DNA of 26,728 nucleotides. Source: Christensenella sp. UBA1385 (GTDB taxonomy: Bacteria; Bacillota; Clostridia; Christensenellales; Aristaeellaceae). This document shows positions 24,696-26,728 of this stretch, piece by piece; positions within the stretch are counted from its first letter, which is position 1; every line of letters begins with the position of its first letter. The notes under the pieces were generated by a model. It was not told the DNA's origin, made no database searches, and saw only the letters and a program-made list of their open reading frames with translations. A program made the position numbers and the translations under genes. The stretch is taken from NCBI GenBank assembly GCA_002305755.1, contig DBQV01000039.1, positions 22,694-49,421 on the forward strand, read 5' to 3'.

Positions 24696-26132
24696 ATGAA
24701 GATCAGAAAGACCACGCTCATCATCGGCCTCCTGCTGCTGGCCGCCGCTGTCGCGCTGTCCGCTTATACGCTGGGCGCGCAGGGCAGCCTTGAGGAGCTG
24801 CTGTTCCGCATGGATACCCAGGGCGCCGCGGAAACCGACGCCAAGATGAAGAAGGCCCGCGACCGTGTGCTGGAGGCGCTGGCCGAGGGCGACAGCGCAA
24901 AGGCCTTCCGCAGCCTGGACCGATACCTGGAGGGCTTCGGCGACAGGCTGGATCTCTCCGGGAGCAGCGGCGCCGAGCTGTTTGTCTATAAGAACGCCTC
25001 CTCGCTCACGGCGCTGGGCGTGCTGCTGCTCATATCGGGTCTGGCGCTGACCCTCGCCTCTTTTTCCAGGTTCTCGAAATACAGGGCAACGCTGGCCTAT
25101 CTGGTTCTCATCGCGGCGCTGTTCTGCGGCGTGTATGTGCTGGAAAACCTGCTGGGCAGCGACACCATGCTGCTGACCACGCTCAAGAAGGGCGCGATCT
25201 ACGCGCTGATCGCCGTTTCCATGAACCTGCTCAACGGCTTTACCGGCCTGTTTTCGCTGGGGCAGGCAGGCTTCATGCTGGTGGGCGCCTACACCTACGC
25301 CATCTTCACCATCCCGGCGGAGAGCCGAGCGCAGGTGTATCAATACTATGACGGCGGCCTGATCGGCTTCTCGCTGCCCGTCATCCCGGCGCTGCTGCTG
25401 GCGGGCCTGGCCGCCGCCTTCTTTGCCTTCCTGATCGGCCTGCCGGTGCTGCGGCTCAAGAGCGACTATCTGGCCATCGCCACGCTGGGCTTCGCGGAGA
25501 TCATCCGCGCGGTCTTCCAGTATGACGGCCTGGGCCCGCTCACCAACGGCTCCAACCTTCTGCGGCGCTTCCCCACCTTCAGCTCGGCGCTCTTCCCCTT
25601 CACGGTGGCGGGCGTCTGCATCCTGCTGATCAGCCTGCTGATCAACTCCACCTACGGACGCAGTTTCAAAGCCATCCGCGATGACGAGGTGGCCGCGGAG
25701 GCCATGGGCATCAACCTGTTCCGCCACAAGCAGATGAGCTTTGTGATCAGTTCCTTCTTCGCGGGCGTGGGCGGCGCGCTGCTGGCCATGTATCAGACCA
25801 CGGTGCAGGCCAGCGCCTTCAAGGCCTCCATGACCTATGAGATACTGCTCATCGTGGTGATCGGCGGCATGGGCTCGGTGACGGGCTCGGTGCTGACCAG
25901 CTTCCTGTTCATCGCCGCCAGCGAGTGGTGGCTGCGCTTCCTGGACAACGAGCAGGTGATCGGCGGCGTGACGCTGCCCTTCATGCGCAGCGGCTTCCGC
26001 ATGGTGGTGTTTTCCGTCGTCATCATGGTCATGGTGCTGTTTTACCGCCGGGGCATCATGGGGGATAAGGAGTTCGACCTGAAGGCCCTCTTCGCCCCCC
26101 GCGTCCGGAAGGGAGGGAAGGACCGTGGCTGA
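24696..26132 (+). CDS. Branched-chain amino acid ABC transporter permease (LivM-like) with an extra N-terminal module
   Basis: At 478 residues this is longer than most LivM proteins. The LivM core starts near residue 160 (KKGAIYALIAVSMNLLNGFTG, SLGQAGFMLVGAY) and continues through IGLPVLRLKSDYLAIATLGF and the ATPase-contact loop YGRSFKAIRDDEVAAEAMGI. Ahead of it lies about 150 residues: a helix (8-28), a charged and helical outer stretch (about 30-100), and two further helices (about 103-122 and 132-150). The outer stretch is rich in Lys, Glu and Ala and has no motif I recognise. GGAGG precedes the ATG, and the stop overlaps the ATPase start by 8 bases. Confidence 0.93.
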   Translation: MKIRKTTLIIGLLLLAAAVALSAYTLGAQGSLEELLFRMDTQGAAETDAKMKKARDRVLEALAEGDSAKAFRSLDRYLEGFGDRLDLSGSSGAELFVYKNASSLTALGVLLLISGLALTLASFSRFSKYRATLAYLVLIAALFCGVYVLENLLGSDTMLLTTLKKGAIYALIAVSMNLLNGFTGLFSLGQAGFMLVGAYTYAIFTIPAESRAQVYQYYDGGLIGFSLPVIPALLLAGLAAAFFAFLIGLPVLRLKSDYLAIATLGFAEIIRAVFQYDGLGPLTNGSNLLRRFPTFSSALFPFTVAGVCILLISLLINSTYGRSFKAIRDDEVAAEAMGINLFRHKQMSFVISSFFAGVGGALLAMYQTTVQASAFKASMTYEILLIVVIGGMGSVTGSVLTSFLFIAASEWWLRFLDNEQVIGGVTLPFMRSGFRMVVFSVVIMVMVLFYRRGIMGDKEFDLKALFAPRVRKGGKDRG

Positions 26133-26728
26133 CCGTGTGCTGGAGCTGAAAAACATCACCATGCAGTTCGGCGGCGTGGTGGCCGTGGACAACCTGAGCA
26201 TGTACATCGACCGGGGCGAGATCGTGGCGCTGATCGGCCCCAACGGCGCGGGCAAGACGACGGCCTTCAACTGCGTCACCGGCGTGTATAAGCCCACCAA
26301 CGGCCAGGTCTGGTACGAGGGCAGGCTGATCGTCTCCAACCACCCGCAGGGCCGCATGAAGGCGCTCTACGCGGGCAGGGACGCGGGCCTGTACAGGGAG
26401 ACCCTCGAGCCCACGCCGGATAAGATCACGGCGCTGGGCCTGGCCCGCACCTTCCAGAACATCCGTCTGTTCAAAACGCAGACGGTGTTTGAGAACGTGC
26501 TGATCGCCACCCACCTGCACCGCACCAGCAATCTGTTCACCGCGGCGCTGCACCTGAACGGCGCCGAGGAAAAGCGCCTGCGCGCCTTCGCGGACGAGAT
26601 GCTGGACGTGGTGGGCCTGGCAGACCTTCGCAACGAACCGGCCGTCAGCCTGCCCTACGGCAAACAGAGACGGCTTGAGATCGCGCGGGCGCTGGCCACG
26701 CGGCCCAAGCTGCTGCTGCTGGACGAGC
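26125..26728 (+). CDS. Branched-chain amino acid ABC transporter ATPase (LivG-like), partial at right edge
   Basis: The gene begins with GTG at 26125, overlapping the LivM-like stop, with GGGAGGGAAGG upstream. The 201 codons in view include Walker A (GPNGAGKTT, 38-46), the Q-loop LARTFQNIRLF (Gln111), the LivG-form signature LPYGKQRRLEIARAL (176-190; usually LPYGQQ) and Walker B (LLLLDE, 196-201), after which the window ends. About 20 extra residues lie between Walker A and the Q-loop compared with E. coli LivG. It drives uptake through the two permeases. A LivF-type partner would be expected just beyond the window. Confidence 0.95.
   Translation, partial: MADRVLELKNITMQFGGVVAVDNLSMYIDRGEIVALIGPNGAGKTTAFNCVTGVYKPTNGQVWYEGRLIVSNHPQGRMKALYAGRDAGLYRETLEPTPDKITALGLARTFQNIRLFKTQTVFENVLIATHLHRTSNLFTAALHLNGAEEKRLRAFADEMLDVVGLADLRNEPAVSLPYGKQRRLEIARALATRPKLLLLDE

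Noticed and set aside
23691..26357. 888-residue minus-strand frame rich in His, Gln and Gly
   Set aside because: It is antisense to the clearly recognisable permease and ATPase genes; its composition is that of reversed GC-rich coding DNA.

Overview
The window looks like chromosomal DNA from a GC-rich, Gram-positive-type bacterium, most likely a gut Clostridia (Christensenellales or Eubacteriales-like). This is inferred from QueH, DUF1653, DUF523, a K+-dependent membrane pyrophosphatase, a His-less HPr-like protein, strong AGGAGG ribosome sites and sigma-A-type promoters. No 16S or other strict marker is present, so the lineage is a guess. Coding density is high, with no tRNA, rRNA, CRISPR array, insertion sequence or phage gene visible.

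Left part (1-6260, all minus strand). A cut-off alanine/proline-rich gene is followed by a 62-base inverted-repeat element. Next comes a four-gene operon read from a near-consensus promoter at 4814-4842: a secreted CHAP cell-wall hydrolase, a GMP-synthetase homologue that has lost the catalytic residues of both active sites, a tandem GNAT acetyltransferase and an MFS permease. The GMP-synthetase pseudoenzyme is the most unusual item in the window. Upstream lie a TetR regulator and a short membrane protein that resembles the N-terminal part of VanW-family proteins.

Middle (6260-15500). An AI-2E-type permease (+) is followed by a minus-strand stress pair: a carboxymuconolactone decarboxylase-cupin fusion and an aldo/keto reductase. 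Their promoter has the 19-bp spacer and spacer-centred palindrome of MerR-family targets, although no MerR gene is in the window. Then come a secreted SH3/MucBP-like protein (-), QueH (+), a DUF2804 protein whose promoter implies a leaderless mRNA (-), a sodium-type membrane pyrophosphatase (-) and a DUF1653 protein (-).

Right part (15500-26728). The HPr-like protein stands alone on the plus strand. It is followed by an M19 dipeptidase, DUF523 and GH4 glycosidase operon (+), a secreted 5'-nucleotidase (-), a NamZ-type exo-muramidase coupled to an OGG-type DNA glycosylase (+), and a Liv-type ABC importer operon (binding protein, two permeases, first ATPase) that runs off the right edge. The binding protein has no lipobox and the second permease carries an extra N-terminal module.

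Taken together, many genes act on the cell wall or scavenge nutrients: CHAP hydrolase, VanW-like protein, SH3 protein, dipeptidase, NamZ, nucleotidase, GH4 and Liv importer. They sit beside housekeeping genes and show no sign of being one island.
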